From positions 1 to 24,347 of the forward strand of contig CAZADS010000004.1 in assembly GCA_964483985.1 (NCBI GenBank): a DNA stretch of 24,347 nucleotides, written 5' to 3'. The notes under the pieces are model-generated. The model was given only the letters and a program-made list of their open reading frames with translations, was not told where the DNA came from and did not search any database. Shown here piece after piece: positions 22,996-24,347 of the stretch; positions within the stretch are counted from its first letter, which is position 1, and each line of letters begins with the position of its first letter. The position numbers and the translations under genes were made by a program. The stretch is from CAZADS01 sp964483985. GTDB lineage: Bacteria; Pseudomonadota; Alphaproteobacteria; Thalassobaculales; Thalassobaculaceae.

Positions 22996-24189
22996 CTATG
23001 CAACGGCCAAGTCAGCATCATGACCTAACAAATAAGCTCCAACCGTTTGAAAATGTGACCGGCGTCCTTGTAGTTGTTGTGTTACACTTCGGATATCTCG
23101 GTACCTTCGTTGAAAGGGGCTTTCGTCTCTGATAGCGGATACGCCAGCTAGATCATAGATATTTTCTGCTACAGATTTCGCTTCATGAATGCCATGAGTA
23201 GCGGCTAACCTAATTCGCATCCGATTAGCGATTGTGAGTTTACCAGTAGTCAATATTTCTTCCCAAATGTCTTCTATTTCGGTTATCAAATATGAACGCG
23301 CCGCCCGGATTCTGGCCTCACATTGTGCTAAATCAGATTGTATGACGGGATTGTCTTTCATTTTTGAGTGGGCAAGCCTAGGCGTTTTGTCTAACGCTAG
23401 TTCCTTGAAAGCTTCGAGCATGCCCGTTGCGAGACCCTGAGCGGTGGCGGAAAAACCCATTGCATAAAGACTCATGGATGGCATGGTATACAAAGGTTTT
23501 TGTTCAGTCCGGGTTTTGGAAGTATCACGGATTGCAGTGTGATCTTCCGGAACAAATAAATTATCTATTTCGAAATCGTCGCTTCCCGTGGCGCGGAGTC
23601 CTATAACATCCCAAGTATCTATCCATCGAACGGTGGATTCAGGAAATAGCATTGTCCGAATTTCTGGACTTCCATCTGGATTGAACCTTTGGGATCCATC
23701 TGTTTTATAAACAGGAACGTGGCATCCCAGCCAAGTTGCATGGCGGCCTCCACTTGCAAAAGCGAGTCGGCCGCTTACTCGATATCCACCATTTACGATT
23801 TGAGCGTGGGCTTTGCCTGGTCCCCAAGCTAGAACAGCGCGAGGATCATTGCCAAAAATTTTAGAGGCAATTTCATCCTTTAAATAGGCCGATACCATCG
23901 CGCAACCATTTCCCTGACAAAGGCACCACGCCGTGCTGCCGTCCAGTTGGGCTACTGCTCCGATAGTTCGCAAAAATGTTAGCGGGTCCACTTCCAATCC
24001 ATTGTAAGAGTTTGGTAAAAGCATTCTGAATAAGCCTGCTTTTAATAAGGCTTCGTGCAGCGGAGGGGCTAGGCGACCTAATTGTTCGCCTTCCGCTGCA
24101 TAACCATCTATTGTTTCTGCTAATTGATGGACGGCTTTGAGTGGGTCTATTGAGGAATTAAAGGTCCGATCTCTAATAGTAAAAGCCAT
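22996..24189 (-). CDS. Acyl-CoA dehydrogenase-fold flavin monooxygenase (group D, HsaA/DszC-like)
   Basis: A 397-residue protein with the acyl-CoA dehydrogenase fold but the sequence style of two-component group D flavin monooxygenases. Features are LHEALLKAGLFRMLLP, VAQLDGSTAWCLCQGN near residues 75-90, the WGPGKAHAQIVNGGYRVSG part, the insertion GLRATGSDDFEIDNLFVP, and a C-terminal YRDIRSVTQQLQGRRSHF block where relatives usually have His-rich D-x-x-x-x-x-QH. There is no catalytic Glu of the dehydrogenase type in an obvious place. Relatives hydroxylate aromatic rings, sulfur or amines using reduced FMN from a separate reductase; none is visible here. The ATG at 24189 has GGAG 9 bases upstream. 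A longer frame to 24231 overlaps the preceding SDR gene and is less likely. Confidence 0.82.
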   Translation of the reverse strand: MAFTIRDRTFNSSIDPLKAVHQLAETIDGYAAEGEQLGRLAPPLHEALLKAGLFRMLLPNSYNGLEVDPLTFLRTIGAVAQLDGSTAWCLCQGNGCAMVSAYLKDEIASKIFGNDPRAVLAWGPGKAHAQIVNGGYRVSGRLAFASGGRHATWLGCHVPVYKTDGSQRFNPDGSPEIRTMLFPESTVRWIDTWDVIGLRATGSDDFEIDNLFVPEDHTAIRDTSKTRTEQKPLYTMPSMSLYAMGFSATAQGLATGMLEAFKELALDKTPRLAHSKMKDNPVIQSDLAQCEARIRAARSYLITEIEDIWEEILTTGKLTIANRMRIRLAATHGIHEAKSVAENIYDLAGVSAIRDESPFQRRYRDIRSVTQQLQGRRSHFQTVGAYLLGHDADLAVA

Positions 24190-24217
24190 ATTTAAATACT
24201 CCAGGCTATAATAGGAT

Positions 24218-24347
24218 TTAGGCCGTCGCACCTCCGTCTACAGCCAAGGCGGCACCGGTTACAAAGGAGGCTTCATCGGAGAGTAAAAATAATGCGGCGT
24301 TCGCTATCTCGTCTGGTTGTCCCGGGCGACCCATGGGTGTCATCTCT
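24218..24347 (-). CDS. Short-chain dehydrogenase, C-terminal end (partial, cut by window edge)
   Basis: The minus strand at the right edge encodes the last 42 residues of an SDR: MGRPGQPDEIANAALFLLSD followed by EASFVTGAALAVDGGATA and a stop. The PxEIA, FLxSDEASFVTG and VDGG segments are hallmarks of the C-terminus of classical FabG-like SDRs. The 5' part, including the cofactor motif and active site, lies outside the window. It ends 28 bases before the monooxygenase-like gene on the same strand, so the two are probably cotranscribed. Substrate cannot be judged. Confidence 0.9.
   Translation of the reverse strand, partial: EMTPMGRPGQPDEIANAALFLLSDEASFVTGAALAVDGGATA

Overview
The window looks like chromosomal DNA from a proteobacterium, most probably an alphaproteobacterium with a moderately AT-rich genome. 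The cold-shock protein has the alphaproteobacterial style of sequence (GYGFIQPDEGG, FVHI, ALER), and the DUF2333 membrane protein is a proteobacterial family. There are no phage, insertion-sequence, plasmid, CRISPR, rRNA or tRNA signatures. I recognise about 25 genes, nearly all metabolic enzymes, lying on both strands in short blocks.

Left block (1-5800): an AtuA-type small domain gene (+), then on the minus strand a two-domain dimeric alpha/beta-barrel protein and, after about 780 bases without a convincing gene, a probable four-gene minus-strand unit transcribed in the order PrpF-type isomerase, KDPG/KHG aldolase, luciferase-like flavin monooxygenase, class II aldolase. This resembles a catabolic route for a di- or tricarboxylate-like acid.

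Middle block (5958-12751): a secreted Sel1-repeat protein (+), a second two-domain barrel protein (-) divergent from a Gfo/Idh/MocA oxidoreductase (+), then a tight minus-strand operon of a two-subunit TPP-dependent 2-oxoacid decarboxylase (ComD/ComE-like) followed by an Ldh-family 2-hydroxyacid dehydrogenase (ComC-like). The dehydrogenase start overlaps the preceding stop. Divergent from this are a PPOX-fold flavoprotein and a TVP38/TMEM64 membrane protein.

Right block (13205-24347): DUF2333 protein; FMN-dependent 2-hydroxyacid oxidase followed by acetyl-CoA acetyltransferase; acyl-CoA dehydrogenase (-) divergent from an SDR/DUF35/thiolase-like trio (+), which together look like an acyl-CoA side-chain shortening module of the steroid or branched-acid type; a cold-shock protein (-) with a long leader; an ACMSD-type amidohydrolase (+); and a group D monooxygenase/acyl-CoA dehydrogenase-like protein (-) preceded by the 3' end of another SDR cut by the window edge.

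Taken together the region is a cluster of peripheral catabolism genes (2-hydroxyacids, 2-oxoacids, acyl-CoAs, flavin-dependent oxygenation). No transporter for an obvious substrate and no transcription factor is visible, so substrates are not fixed by the sequence. Nothing here is clearly a wholly new system. The best candidates for new biochemistry are the ComDE/Ldh-like operon, the thiolase-like/DUF35 pair and the PrpF-Eda-LLM-aldolase unit.
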